This document shows, piece by piece, positions 16,470 through 24,495 of a DNA stretch of 39,608 nt. The DNA lies in NCBI GenBank assembly GCA_029288805.1, contig JARIGO010000005.1, positions 1-39,608 of the forward strand, in the 5' to 3' direction. Numbering within the stretch: position 1 is the stretch's first letter; every line of letters starts with the position of its first letter. Source of the stretch: Candidatus Nomurabacteria bacterium (GTDB lineage: Bacteria; Patescibacteriota; Minisyncoccia; Phycocordibacterales; UBA9973). The translations under genes were made by a program, and so were the position numbers. Under the pieces are notes generated by a model. It did no database searches. It was not told the origin of the DNA and was given only the letters and a program-made list of their open reading frames with translations.

Positions 16470-16543
16470 TTTTTCTACTTTCTCCTAGATTAACCCATAT
16501 CGTTTATTAAGCAAGTTCGAAAATCCTCCACCATTTGGAAAAA

Positions 16544-17065
16544 TCATTTAGCCCTTAATACCATTTCTTCGTCGCGAATCATTGAGTTATGCGTTAGCCC
16601 CGGCAAAACGCTAACCTTACCAGTGAATTCAAAACCGATATTCTTATAAAATTTTATTGCAGGAAAGTTCATGTCTAACACGTTCAAATACGTATCTTTT
16701 TCACTAAGCCATCCTGCTACAGACCTCCATAATAAAGTCCCTATCCCTTTTCCTTGAAACTCTGGAAATACATACATAGCGTGCAGAGTATTTTCACTAA
16801 GACCTCTTTCGGCATAACAAAGGCCAACGATAACACCTGCCGATGTTGCAACGATATATCTTTCATTGGAAGAAAGATCCTCGATCATCTTTTTGGTTTT
16901 TTCTATTCTTTCTTGTGAATGCCTTTCTGCAAAACGGGATTCAATTTCTGATAATCCGTACCCATGCAATGTATACATTCCCACTGACGCTTGGAATATC
17001 ACTTCATTCAATTCTGCAGCTTTTTCTGAAGTAGCAGGAATAATCTCGATATCGGCAGTGCTCAT
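16544..17065 (-). CDS. GNAT-family N-acetyltransferase
   Basis: 173 residues. Transfers an acetyl group from acetyl-CoA to an unidentified amine. The acetyl-CoA loop is FQGKGIGTLL (about 103-112), preceded by the β4 segment LHAMYVFPEF and followed by NVLDMNFPAIKFYKNIGFEFTG, the usual N-x-xAIxFYxxxGF motif C/B region. TATACT (17072-17077) ends 6 nt before the ATG, predicting a leaderless mRNA. Substrate unknown. Confidence 0.88.
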   Translation of the reverse strand: MSTADIEIIPATSEKAAELNEVIFQASVGMYTLHGYGLSEIESRFAERHSQERIEKTKKMIEDLSSNERYIVATSAGVIVGLCYAERGLSENTLHAMYVFPEFQGKGIGTLLWRSVAGWLSEKDTYLNVLDMNFPAIKFYKNIGFEFTGKVSVLPGLTHNSMIRDEEMVLRAK

Positions 17066-17188
17066 AAGAAAAGTATAGCATTTCGAATATCTCTAATGTT
17101 CGGAGCAAAGTAATACATGTATATGCATGGAAAAGCCTATTATTTGACAACGCCGGTAGGTGCGGTAAGGTTATGAAAACTTTACATA

Positions 17189-17617
17189 ATGAGTACATTA
17201 ATACCGAAACCGGCTAAACAGAAGGAAGTTCCTGAAGATAAGTCTCAAGAATATCTAAAAGAATGGAAAAGACTATTCAATGCCATTGATCCTCAGTCTG
17301 TTCATGCTTTTGTAAAAGGAGAAGAAGATTTTCCTAAACAATTTCAAATGCACGAAGGGAGGCTGAATGATTGGTATGACACCCGTGCACAATTACTTAT
17401 CAAAGTGTCTAGCTATTTTTTTGATGAATATGGAGAGGAAATCTATTGTTGCTTTAACGATAGCGCTTTTGCATACGGATGGATATATACCGAGGATGTA
17501 AATTTTGACTCGCTCAGAAGAGAGCCTATAACCTGGAAAGAGCTATATGAAGAGTTAGTCTCCAAGGCATCAAACCATACCAAGCGTATTCCTATTCCGC
17601 CAAAGGCACAGAATTAA
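17189..17617 (+). CDS. Hypothetical cytosolic protein
   Basis: 142 residues, acidic and aromatic-rich (WKRLFNAIDPQSVHAFVKGEEDFP; DEYGEEIYCCFNDSAFAYGWIY), no signal peptide or membrane helix. No family recognised. A possible promoter TTGACA-16-TAAGGT precedes it (TTGACA near 17143), leaving a short leader. It is monocistronic, ending on its own terminator. Confidence 0.65.
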   Translation: MSTLIPKPAKQKEVPEDKSQEYLKEWKRLFNAIDPQSVHAFVKGEEDFPKQFQMHEGRLNDWYDTRAQLLIKVSSYFFDEYGEEIYCCFNDSAFAYGWIYTEDVNFDSLRREPITWKELYEELVSKASNHTKRIPIPPKAQN

Positions 17618-17624
17618 GACTTCC

Positions 17625-17653
17625 AATCAGCACAGCAATGTGCTGATTTTTTA
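17625..17653 (+). terminator. Intrinsic terminator
   Basis: 10-bp stem AATCAGCACA / TGTGCTGATT with GCAA tetraloop and a T run. The clpP -35 box begins 9 nt after the stem, with its first bases only 3 nt past the T run. Confidence 0.9.
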
Positions 17654-17656
17654 TTA

Positions 17657-17685
17657 TTTACAAAGTCCTTTTTCAAGGGTATAGT
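17657..17685 (+). promoter_or_regulatory. clpP-rny promoter
   Basis: TTTACA (17657-17662), 17-nt spacer, TATAGT (17680-17685). Predicted start near 17692, giving a leader of about 58 nt that contains a short upstream ORF. Confidence 0.65.
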
Positions 17686-17699
17686 TTCGATATACAGAA

Positions 17700-17756
17700 A
17701 TGCAGATACGGATGAACGCTATTATTGGTAATTTTGATTTTGAAAAAATATGTTAA
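17700..17756 (+). CDS. Possible 18-codon leader ORF overlapping the clpP start
   Basis: ATG at 17700 opens [18 protein letters not shown] and its TAA lies 4-6 nt inside clpP, so the uORF terminates across the clpP start codon. It begins about 8 nt from the predicted transcription start. Translation of it could couple to or control clpP. It may also be chance; no comparative evidence is available. Confidence 0.35.
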   Translation: MQIRMNAIIGNFDFEKIC

Positions 17757-18340
17757 TTCCTACAGTTATTGAAAAAAGCCCGCAGGGCGAACGAGCATAT
17801 GATATTTATTCCCGTCTGCTTCGTGATCGTATTATATTCCTAGCCGGACCAATCGATGACAACGTTGCAAATATTGTTATCGCCCAATTGCTCTTTTTGG
17901 CAAATGAAGATTCTAAGAAAGATATTTACCTTTATATAAACTCTCCAGGAGGATCTGTTACGTCAGGACTAGCGATTCTTGATACAATGCAATTTATCAA
18001 ACCTGACGTTTCTACTATATGTATTGGAATGGCAGCATCGATGGGTTCTCATATTTTGGCGGCCGGTGCAAAAGGTAAGCGTTTTGCACTACCAAACGCA
18101 GAGGTCATGATTCACCAACCTCATGGTGGCTTTGAGGGACAAGTTACCGATATTGAAATCTCTGCAAGACAGATGATTAAACTTCGTCATCGCCTTAATG
18201 AAATCTTCTCAAAAAATACTGGGCAGAAACTTGCTCAGGTTGAGAAAGACATGGAGCGTGACAACTACATGGATTCATCCGAGGCCAAAAAGTACGGGAT
18301 TATTGACGATGTCATTACAAAAGCTAGCTCGGTAAAATAA
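17750..18340 (+). CDS. clpP: ATP-dependent Clp protease proteolytic subunit
   Basis: 196 residues, typical length. Forms the tetradecameric serine-protease barrel fed by ClpX/ClpC/ClpA. Catalytic triad visible: S97 in GMAASMGS, H122 in MIHQPHGG, D171 in ERDNYMD. The N-terminus [21 protein letters not shown] is canonical and fixes the start. One nucleotide separates it from rny, so protein and RNA turnover are co-transcribed. Confidence 0.98.
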   Translation: MLIPTVIEKSPQGERAYDIYSRLLRDRIIFLAGPIDDNVANIVIAQLLFLANEDSKKDIYLYINSPGGSVTSGLAILDTMQFIKPDVSTICIGMAASMGSHILAAGAKGKRFALPNAEVMIHQPHGGFEGQVTDIEISARQMIKLRHRLNEIFSKNTGQKLAQVEKDMERDNYMDSSEAKKYGIIDDVITKASSVK

Positions 18341-18341
18341 C

Positions 18342-19808
18342 ATGCACCTCTTCATACTGTTGCTCGCTACCCTACTAATAGGCGCAGCATTCGGTTATAT
18401 CATTCGCATACTGGTCCTGCTGTCTCAGAAAAACAGCTTGGAACTTTCTATTACAGAAAGACTTTTGTCTGCGCGTCAGCAGGCCCAAGCCTTGATCGAC
18501 GAAGCGCATGCCAAAGCTGATGAATTCCATGAACGCTTGAGCAAAAAGGAAGAACTGCTTGATATTCGCCAGCGAGAACTCGATACACGGTCATCTATGT
18601 TGGAAAATAAAAAAACTGAACTCGAACGCGAGCTTGCATTGGCAACAGAGCTTCGAGAAGAACATGAGGAAGCGCTGATTGCACTCGCAGGCTTTACGCC
18701 AGAAGAAGCTCGTAACGTATTGCTTCAGGAAACGGAAGAGCAATACAAGGAAGACTTGCAGGTTCGTTCCCACAAGCTTGAGACTCAGCTTCTCGACACG
18801 TTGAATGACAAGGCAAAAAATATTTTGGTCATGGCTATTCAGCGCTTGGCGGTACCGACAGCAAATGAGCTTACGACGAGTAGTGTCACTATCCCTTCTG
18901 ATGAGATCAAAGGAAAGATCATCGGTAAAGAAGGACGTAACATTCGCACTTTTGAACGCTTCAGCGGTGTAGAACTGCTTGTTGATGAAACACCGGGAGC
19001 GATTGTTGTTTCATGCTTTGATCCCGTGCGTCGCGCTATTGCGGTACAAGCATTGCAAACATTGGTACAAGACGGGCGTATTCAGCCTGCGCGCATTGAA
19101 GAAGAGATCGAGCTGGCTCGTGAAAAAATCCATGAAACCATCAAGCAGAAAGGTGCGGATGCAGTATACGAATGTGGTATCTATAACTTTGATCCACGCT
19201 TGGTAGCGATATTGGGACGGTTGCATTTCCGTACTAGTTATGGACAAAACGTGTTGCAGCACTCCATCGAAATGGCACACGTAGCGGAAATGATTGCGGC
19301 TGAAGTTGGCGCTGATACCTATATCGCAAAGGCTGGTGCCTTGGTGCATGACATTGGTAAGGCGCTTGATCATGAGTTTGAAGGAACGCACGTTGAAATT
19401 GGCGTGAAAGTCTTGCGACGATTTAATACTGACGAGCGCATTGTAACTGCCATGAAAAGTCACCATGATGATGTTCCTCACGAAACTTTGGAGGCAGTCA
19501 TTGTACAAACTGCCGACATGATTTCAGGAGCACGTCCTGGCGCGCGACGCGATACTGCAGAAATGTATTTGAAACGCCTAGCAGATCTCGAGGGGCTTGC
19601 CTCACGATTTGAAGGTGTGGAAAAAGCATATGCACTGCAGGCAGGACGAGAGATTCGCATCTTCGTTCGCCCTGAAAATATCTCCGACTATGAAGCAAAA
19701 AACATGGCTCGTCAAATCGCTCTCGATATCGAAACCGAATTGCGCTATCCTGGCCAAATCAAGGTCACTATCATCCGTGAAACCCGCATCGTGGACTACG
19801 CTCGATAA
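18342..19808 (+). CDS. rny: Ribonuclease Y
   Basis: 488 residues. Membrane-anchored endoribonuclease that initiates mRNA decay. N-terminal TM helix (about 2-29), long coiled coil (about 35-150, E/K/R/L-rich), KH domain (GKIIGKEGRNIRTFE near 190-205), and HD domain with H307 (HSIEMAH) and the H336-D337 pair (VHDIGKALDHEFEGTH). The C-terminus ends VTIIRETRIVDYAR, as in the family. It is coupled to clpP by a 1-nt gap. There is no obvious terminator before the next small ORF, which has its own -10 box. Confidence 0.97.
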   Translation: MHLFILLLATLLIGAAFGYIIRILVLLSQKNSLELSITERLLSARQQAQALIDEAHAKADEFHERLSKKEELLDIRQRELDTRSSMLENKKTELERELALATELREEHEEALIALAGFTPEEARNVLLQETEEQYKEDLQVRSHKLETQLLDTLNDKAKNILVMAIQRLAVPTANELTTSSVTIPSDEIKGKIIGKEGRNIRTFERFSGVELLVDETPGAIVVSCFDPVRRAIAVQALQTLVQDGRIQPARIEEEIELAREKIHETIKQKGADAVYECGIYNFDPRLVAILGRLHFRTSYGQNVLQHSIEMAHVAEMIAAEVGADTYIAKAGALVHDIGKALDHEFEGTHVEIGVKVLRRFNTDERIVTAMKSHHDDVPHETLEAVIVQTADMISGARPGARRDTAEMYLKRLADLEGLASRFEGVEKAYALQAGREIRIFVRPENISDYEAKNMARQIALDIETELRYPGQIKVTIIRETRIVDYAR

Positions 19809-19873
19809 TCCGAGGAAACAATTTCATGTCGTTAGCGTATAATAAATATATTAGCAGTAATCAATAATTCAGT

Positions 19874-20044
19874 ATGCATATCGTACCCAATGAAGAACGC
19901 GAAAATGACCAAGAGCACATGAACAAGGAAGCTGTTCGTGAACACAACAAGGAAGAAGAGCGCAAGATGCATGCTCATGAAAATCAAAATCCTGGAAAGG
20001 ATCATGAGCACAATCCCCAGCATCATGCTGCAGGATCAAGATAG
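19874..20044 (+). CDS. Small His/Glu/Asn-rich protein (56 aa)
   Basis: Begins MHIVPNEERENDQEHMNKEA and ends in a His cluster (HEHNPQHHAAG); nine His among 56 residues, no hydrophobic core, so probably disordered. Reality is supported by a TATAAT box at about 19839-19844, a strong terminator 2 nt after the stop, and placement between two real genes. Metal binding is a guess from composition only. Confidence 0.55.
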   Translation: MHIVPNEERENDQEHMNKEAVREHNKEEERKMHAHENQNPGKDHEHNPQHHAAGSR

Positions 20045-20045
20045 T

Positions 20046-20076
20046 AAAAAGGTCGGCACTACATGCCGACCTTTTT
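20046..20076. terminator. Bidirectional terminator
   Basis: 12-bp stem AAAAAGGTCGGC / GCCGACCTTTTT with a 7-nt loop. It serves the 56-aa ORF on plus and the glycosyltransferase on minus, whose last codons run into it. Confidence 0.92.
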
Positions 20077-20766
20077 AACATACGAATGCATAATCTTTCC
20101 ATTGCGATGATTTTCCATATTTCGCAACAGTTCTTCTTTGAATGATAACTCCTTTGGATAATGCACCGTGTACGTTTTGTTTGTAACAACAATTTGTCCG
20201 TATTGTTGCATCAGCAACGCCAGCCAATAGTCATCCGGATTGCGAGAGAGATGCAGTTGTGCGGACAACTCAATACCCTTCTTTAATGATTCTACTATTT
20301 TTTCCTTATCCTTTGTCCAAAATGCAAAACTACCGCCCCATAACCATCGAGTAGCTTTTTCTCCTCCTGAGACACATTTATACTTATTGAAGAAATTAGA
20401 AATGGTATTAAATACTGAGCCTTTGAATTGTATCCATGATCCTGCCAAAACAGCGTTGTCTTGTAGTGTTTCTGCCATAACCTCTATCCAATTTTGCTGA
20501 GCGATAGAGTCTCCATCTATGCAACACACTACGTCTCCTTGTACTTCCTGCATACCGCGAAGACGCGCATAGGCGCTACCCGTTTCACCATTCAATATGA
20601 CTATGTTAATGGGATACTGTTTTGCAATCTCTACCGTTCGATCAGTTGAATTATGAGCAACCAAAATAACTTCATCTGGTTTTACAGTCTGAGCAAGAAC
20701 CGATTTGATGCATTGCGCTATGTGCTGCTCTTCATTGTGAGCAATGATCAATACTGACACTTTCAT
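20059..20766 (-). CDS. Family 2 glycosyltransferase
   Basis: 235 residues. GT-A fold opening VSVLIIAHNEEQHIAQCIKSVLAQT, then VAHNSTDRT, and the metal-binding DxD as CCIDGDS at about 98-100. Likely adds a sugar to a surface glycan or lipid carrier; acceptor unknown. No membrane helices, so a soluble or peripheral enzyme. A TACTAT box lies 9 nt before the ATG. It is divergent from the large ATPase gene across 48 nt. Confidence 0.9.
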   Translation of the reverse strand: MKVSVLIIAHNEEQHIAQCIKSVLAQTVKPDEVILVAHNSTDRTVEIAKQYPINIVILNGETGSAYARLRGMQEVQGDVVCCIDGDSIAQQNWIEVMAETLQDNAVLAGSWIQFKGSVFNTISNFFNKYKCVSGGEKATRWLWGGSFAFWTKDKEKIVESLKKGIELSAQLHLSRNPDDYWLALLMQQYGQIVVTNKTYTVHYPKELSFKEELLRNMENHRNGKIMHSYVKKVGM

Positions 20767-20814
20767 AATGATTTGATAGTACTATTTTCTGTCGTTCAAC
20801 GCTATACTATAGAC

Positions 20815-23529
20815 ATGCAACCTACTGAAAAGTTTAGTACTCCACAACAAGAAATCGCATGGCTTGGTGCCGAATCTCAAAAAGCATATGTCCTCCAGGA
20901 AAACGGTGAAAAGACTTTGGAGGCCGCTACCCATACAGCAGTCGAACGATATGCACGAAGCGAGGCAAAGGAATTTCTTCATGAAACAGCATTGCTTCCC
21001 AAGCATGAAACAGAAAGTTTGGTATTGAAACTCAAGCCAGAAACACATGATAAAAAAATAGAAGAGCTCTTTGCCATTATGCTTGATAAGGGCGTGAAGA
21101 ATGCATTGGACGTTGCAGCCAAAACCGGCAATGCTCACCTCGAAGATGACTTTCACCGTTTTCTTGTACAGTATCTCCACACCATTGGCGCAGTACCAGG
21201 CATGAAAACTAATTCTTCATTGGAGCGCGCCTTAAATCACACCTTGTTCGCCATTACCCTACCAAGTGTTTCTGCAAACGAAACATCTGATTTCAAGCGT
21301 TTCATTCAGGCCATGAAGCAGTTTTATGTAGGTATGTTCAGTACCGTCAATGCGGCAGAGCAGGAATACTACGTACTAGAACTTGCTGTAGAAAACGACC
21401 AACAAGGCATTACGTTGTACGCTTCAGTGCCTCGCATTCATGAAGATACATTTGAAAAACTGGTGCACGCATATTACCCAGAAGCATTTATTGAGGAAGC
21501 AGTTGATGACTACAATATCTTTTCAGATGCAGGACTTGGCATTGCCGGCAGTGTTGCCACATTGGCCGCCCCTGCCATCTTTCCACTTAAGACCGATGCA
21601 GAGTTTGACCATGATCCCTTTAACGCTCTTGTCGCAACATTGTCAAAACTTGATCGAAACACTGAAGGTGCCGCCATTCAAATCATCATCTCTTCTGATA
21701 TCGATAAGACAAACGAGCTCTACGGAAAAGTAATCACTGCTGCAGAAAAAGGCGGTTCTTCCGTTAAGGATCTCTACAAAGAAGTGACTATGTCCGTTTT
21801 TGAAGGAGTAGGAAAAGGATTGCTCGCATTTTTTGAAAAAGAAAAAAAGCCTGAGGAAAAAGAGCAAAACAAAGTCATTGATACTGTGGGTATAGAGCTC
21901 GCAAAAAAGAAAAACCAAAGTCACAGCCTCACTGCAGGTATTCGCATCCTTACAGCAGCAAACACCCTCAGTCGTGCGGAGCATATTCTCTCCAGTATCA
22001 AAGCATCCTTCAATCAATTTTCACTCGTGAACTCAAACAGTATTGAATGGAAAGACAGCAGCAAAAGAACCATTCATGACATGGCCCGCGATTTTAGTTT
22101 TCGTACGTTGAATACCTCAGAACAATTACCTCTGACCATCGATGAGCTTGCAACGATGTTTCATTTCCCTGTAGGACTCAGTACCGCCCCAGAGCTCAAA
22201 GAGTCCTCTGCTGCAAATGCGCCTGCGCCAGTATTTGATACACAGAACAAAAGCATTGTATTGGGAACAAACAACTACCGCGGACAAAGTACTGAGGTTC
22301 GCTTTGCAAAAGAAGACCGCGTTCGTCACTGTTATGTCATCGGACAAACCGGTACTGGTAAAACCGTCTTCCTAAAAAACATGATCATCCAAGATATCAA
22401 AAATGGTGAGGGTGTTTGTTTCATTGACCCTCACGGTAATGATATTCAGGATATTCTTGCCAACATTCCTCCGGAACGCCTTGATGATGTTATCTATTTT
22501 GACCCTGCATACACTGCTCGCCCAATGGGACTTAACCTTCTTGAATATGATGAACGCTATCCTGAACAGAAGATTTTCGTGATTAACGAATTGCTTGCAA
22601 TCTTCAACAAGCTTTTTGACATGAAGGTTGCAGGTGGTCCTGCCTTTGAACAGTATTTCCGTAACTCTGCAGGGCTCGTGATGGAAGATCCGAGTTCTGG
22701 CTCTACCCTTTTGGAAATTGGCCGCGTCCTTTCTGACAAGGCATTTCGCCAGATGAAACTTGAACGCTGCAAAAATCCTATTATCAAGCAGTTCTGGGAA
22801 AATGCGGAAAAGACTACCGGCGAAGCGTCACTCGCAAACTTCGTACCATATATCACCAACAAGTTTGATGTGTTTATTTCAAATGACGTCATGCGTCCGG
22901 TTATTGCGCAGCAGCACAGCGTCTTGAATTTCCGTGACATCATGGATAAGAAAAAGATCCTGTTGGTAAACCTTTCAAAGGGACGTCTGGGTGACATCAA
23001 CTCTCACCTGATTGGCTTGCTGCTTGTCGGTAAAATCACCATGGCGGCGTTGTCTCGCGTTGATATTGTCGGCAAGGAACCAGTTAATGACTTTTATCTT
23101 TACATCGATGAGTTCCAAAATGTTACTACGGATTCTATTAACACTATTTTATCTGAAGCTCGAAAATATCGTTTATCCCTAACGGTTGCTCACCAATATA
23201 TTGAACAGCTCGATGAAGGCATTAAGAATGCGGTCTTTGGTAACGTTGGCTCAATGGTAGTTCACCGTGTCAGCCCTGAAAATGCCGCAGTATTTGCAAA
23301 GCAATTTGAACCGACCTTCACTCCAGAAGATATCATTAAGCAGAAAAACCTTGAATGCTATATCAAAATGCTTGTTGGCGGAGTGCCGGTAAAACCGTTC
23401 AATTCTCATACTCCATTCCCTCCTCGTGGCAACGCTGAGGCTGCAGAAAAGATCAAAGAGCTCTCATATCTCAAATACGGACGCCCTCGAGCGGAAGTTG
23501 AAGATGAAATAATAGCACGATATAAATAG
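20815..23529 (+). CDS. Large TraD/TraG/HerA-type DNA-translocase-like ATPase
   Basis: 904 residues from the ATG at 20815, fixed by TATACT (20803-20808) ending 6 nt upstream; an earlier in-frame ATG at 20773 is rejected. The C-terminal half is a type IV secretion coupling-protein/HerA-like motor: Walker A GQTGTGKT at 510-517, DPHGND, Walker B YLYIDEF at about 761-767, LSEARKYRLSLTVAHQY (sensor region) and NVGSMVVHRV. The N-terminal 480 residues are unfamiliar, mixed α/β with a charged linker (EKEKKPEEKEQNK near 345-358), and lack obvious TM helices. It could drive DNA import or export, pilus-type machinery or chromosome handling. No other T4SS genes are in the window. Confidence 0.85.
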   Translation: MQPTEKFSTPQQEIAWLGAESQKAYVLQENGEKTLEAATHTAVERYARSEAKEFLHETALLPKHETESLVLKLKPETHDKKIEELFAIMLDKGVKNALDVAAKTGNAHLEDDFHRFLVQYLHTIGAVPGMKTNSSLERALNHTLFAITLPSVSANETSDFKRFIQAMKQFYVGMFSTVNAAEQEYYVLELAVENDQQGITLYASVPRIHEDTFEKLVHAYYPEAFIEEAVDDYNIFSDAGLGIAGSVATLAAPAIFPLKTDAEFDHDPFNALVATLSKLDRNTEGAAIQIIISSDIDKTNELYGKVITAAEKGGSSVKDLYKEVTMSVFEGVGKGLLAFFEKEKKPEEKEQNKVIDTVGIELAKKKNQSHSLTAGIRILTAANTLSRAEHILSSIKASFNQFSLVNSNSIEWKDSSKRTIHDMARDFSFRTLNTSEQLPLTIDELATMFHFPVGLSTAPELKESSAANAPAPVFDTQNKSIVLGTNNYRGQSTEVRFAKEDRVRHCYVIGQTGTGKTVFLKNMIIQDIKNGEGVCFIDPHGNDIQDILANIPPERLDDVIYFDPAYTARPMGLNLLEYDERYPEQKIFVINELLAIFNKLFDMKVAGGPAFEQYFRNSAGLVMEDPSSGSTLLEIGRVLSDKAFRQMKLERCKNPIIKQFWENAEKTTGEASLANFVPYITNKFDVFISNDVMRPVIAQQHSVLNFRDIMDKKKILLVNLSKGRLGDINSHLIGLLLVGKITMAALSRVDIVGKEPVNDFYLYIDEFQNVTTDSINTILSEARKYRLSLTVAHQYIEQLDEGIKNAVFGNVGSMVVHRVSPENAAVFAKQFEPTFTPEDIIKQKNLECYIKMLVGGVPVKPFNSHTPFPPRGNAEAAEKIKELSYLKYGRPRAEVEDEIIARYK

Positions 23530-23539
23530 TTGTCAATGT

Positions 23540-23649
23540 TTGCACTGAAAATAGCTTGCTATATAATGTCTATAAGCTTTAAGCGATACGCTTGAGCGCA
23601 CTGATGAATTTAATAGACTAGCGCTAGGGAATATTCCCACATTGATACT
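23540..23649 (+). promoter_or_regulatory. HU promoter and palindrome-rich leader
   Basis: TTGCAC (23540-23545), 16-nt spacer, TATAAT (23562-23567). The leader of about 75 nt contains AAGCG-ATA-CGCTT (23581-23593), the perfect palindrome CTAGCGCTAG (23618-23627) and, sharing one base, GGGAATATTCCC (23627-23638), ending 11 nt before the ATG. Such adjacent dyads suggest RNA hairpins or protein-binding sites controlling this gene. Confidence 0.6.
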
Positions 23650-23922
23650 ATGAACAAACAAGCACTCGTTGAACTTATCCACTCAAAAGTTGGCGGTACA
23701 AAAGTACAGGCTGAAGAAATCGTGGAAAGTATGATCGAAGAAATGATTAAGACTCTTAAGAAAGGTGATGAAGTTTCAATCGCCGGTCTTGGTATCTTTT
23801 CTGTAAAGACTCGCGCAGCTCGTACAGCTCGCAATCCTAAGACAGGTGAGCCTGTAAAGGTTGCTGCTACTCGCGTGCCAAAGTTCCGTGCTGCAAAGGC
23901 ATTGAAGGACGCTGTAAAATAA
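23650..23922 (+). CDS. HU-family DNA-binding protein
   Basis: 90 residues, the family length. Dimeric nucleoid protein that bends DNA. N-terminal helices MNKQALVELIHSKVGGTKVQAEEIVESMIEEM, then the β-saddle GDEVSIAGLGIFSVKTRAARTARNPKTGEP with the intercalating Pro at the tip (RNPKTGEP), and a C-terminal FRAAKALKDAVK. It has its own strong promoter and a structured leader, and a perfect terminator follows. HU rather than IHF is favoured by the single-copy context but not proven. Confidence 0.95.
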   Translation: MNKQALVELIHSKVGGTKVQAEEIVESMIEEMIKTLKKGDEVSIAGLGIFSVKTRAARTARNPKTGEPVKVAATRVPKFRAAKALKDAVK

Positions 23923-23940
23923 TCTCACTATCTCGAGAAC

Positions 23941-23966
23941 AAAAAGCACCCGTAGGGTGCTTTTTT
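23941..23966 (+). terminator. Intrinsic terminator of the HU gene
   Basis: 11-bp stem AAAAAGCACCC / GGGTGCTTTTT with GTA loop, ending in six T. Confidence 0.93.
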
Positions 23967-24019
23967 GTTGACTATTTACAGATTTCCGCTATAGTAAACT
24001 GAAACAAATTAAACTCTTT

Positions 24020-24409
24020 ATGAACAGAAAATCAGTTGTTGTATTCGTTACCTCATTAAACGAATCAAATTTTGCAGTAAGCGCAGCAAGTACTTTTGAA
24101 GAAGACGTAAAAAGCCTTTTTAACCCCGAAACGGCCGAGATTGTATTTGTACACGGAACCGATGCGGACACCCAGGAGCAAATAGCTTTGGCCTTAAAAG
24201 CGAAAGTTGAGGATGGGCCAGTTAAAATTGTTTTGCATGATTCATGCAAAATAAAAAAAATTGCTGAAGTAACCAGGACTGTACGATTAGAATTTCCTTA
24301 TGCCGAGGTTTATTATCGCAAGCAGCATCCTAACGAAACACTGCAGGCGTCAATGCAAAAAATTCCCTGTTTTTCAAAATTATTAGAAGAAATGGATTTT
24401 GCGGCTTAA
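24020..24409 (+). CDS. Hypothetical protein with α/β alternation
   Basis: 129 residues. Alternating β-strands and helices (SVVVFVTSLNES; TAEIVFVHGTDADTQEQIALALKAKV; VKIVLHDSCKIKKIAEV) suggest a small Rossmann- or receiver-like fold, but no catalytic motif is recognised. Promoter TTGACT-16-TATAGT (23968-23973, 23990-23995). It ends on a long two-tier terminator. It sits just before the histidine kinase/receiver pair but is separately transcribed. Confidence 0.65.
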   Translation: MNRKSVVVFVTSLNESNFAVSAASTFEEDVKSLFNPETAEIVFVHGTDADTQEQIALALKAKVEDGPVKIVLHDSCKIKKIAEVTRTVRLEFPYAEVYYRKQHPNETLQASMQKIPCFSKLLEEMDFAA

Positions 24410-24421
24410 CGCAAAACCTGG

Positions 24422-24460
24422 CAGCCGGTCGATTATCCTATAATCGTCCGGCTGTTTTTT
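24422..24460 (+). terminator. Two-tier intrinsic terminator
   Basis: Outer stem CAGCCGG/CCGGCTG and inner stem CGATTAT/ATAATCG separated by a T-T mismatch, CCT loop, then six T. Confidence 0.93.
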
Positions 24461-24495
24461 ATTTCCCCATTAAATGATATAGTTACAGTACCAAT

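Noticed and set aside
20773-20814. Longer N-terminus of the TraD-like ATPase
   Set aside because: The TATACT box lies inside this extension, so it cannot be part of the transcript.
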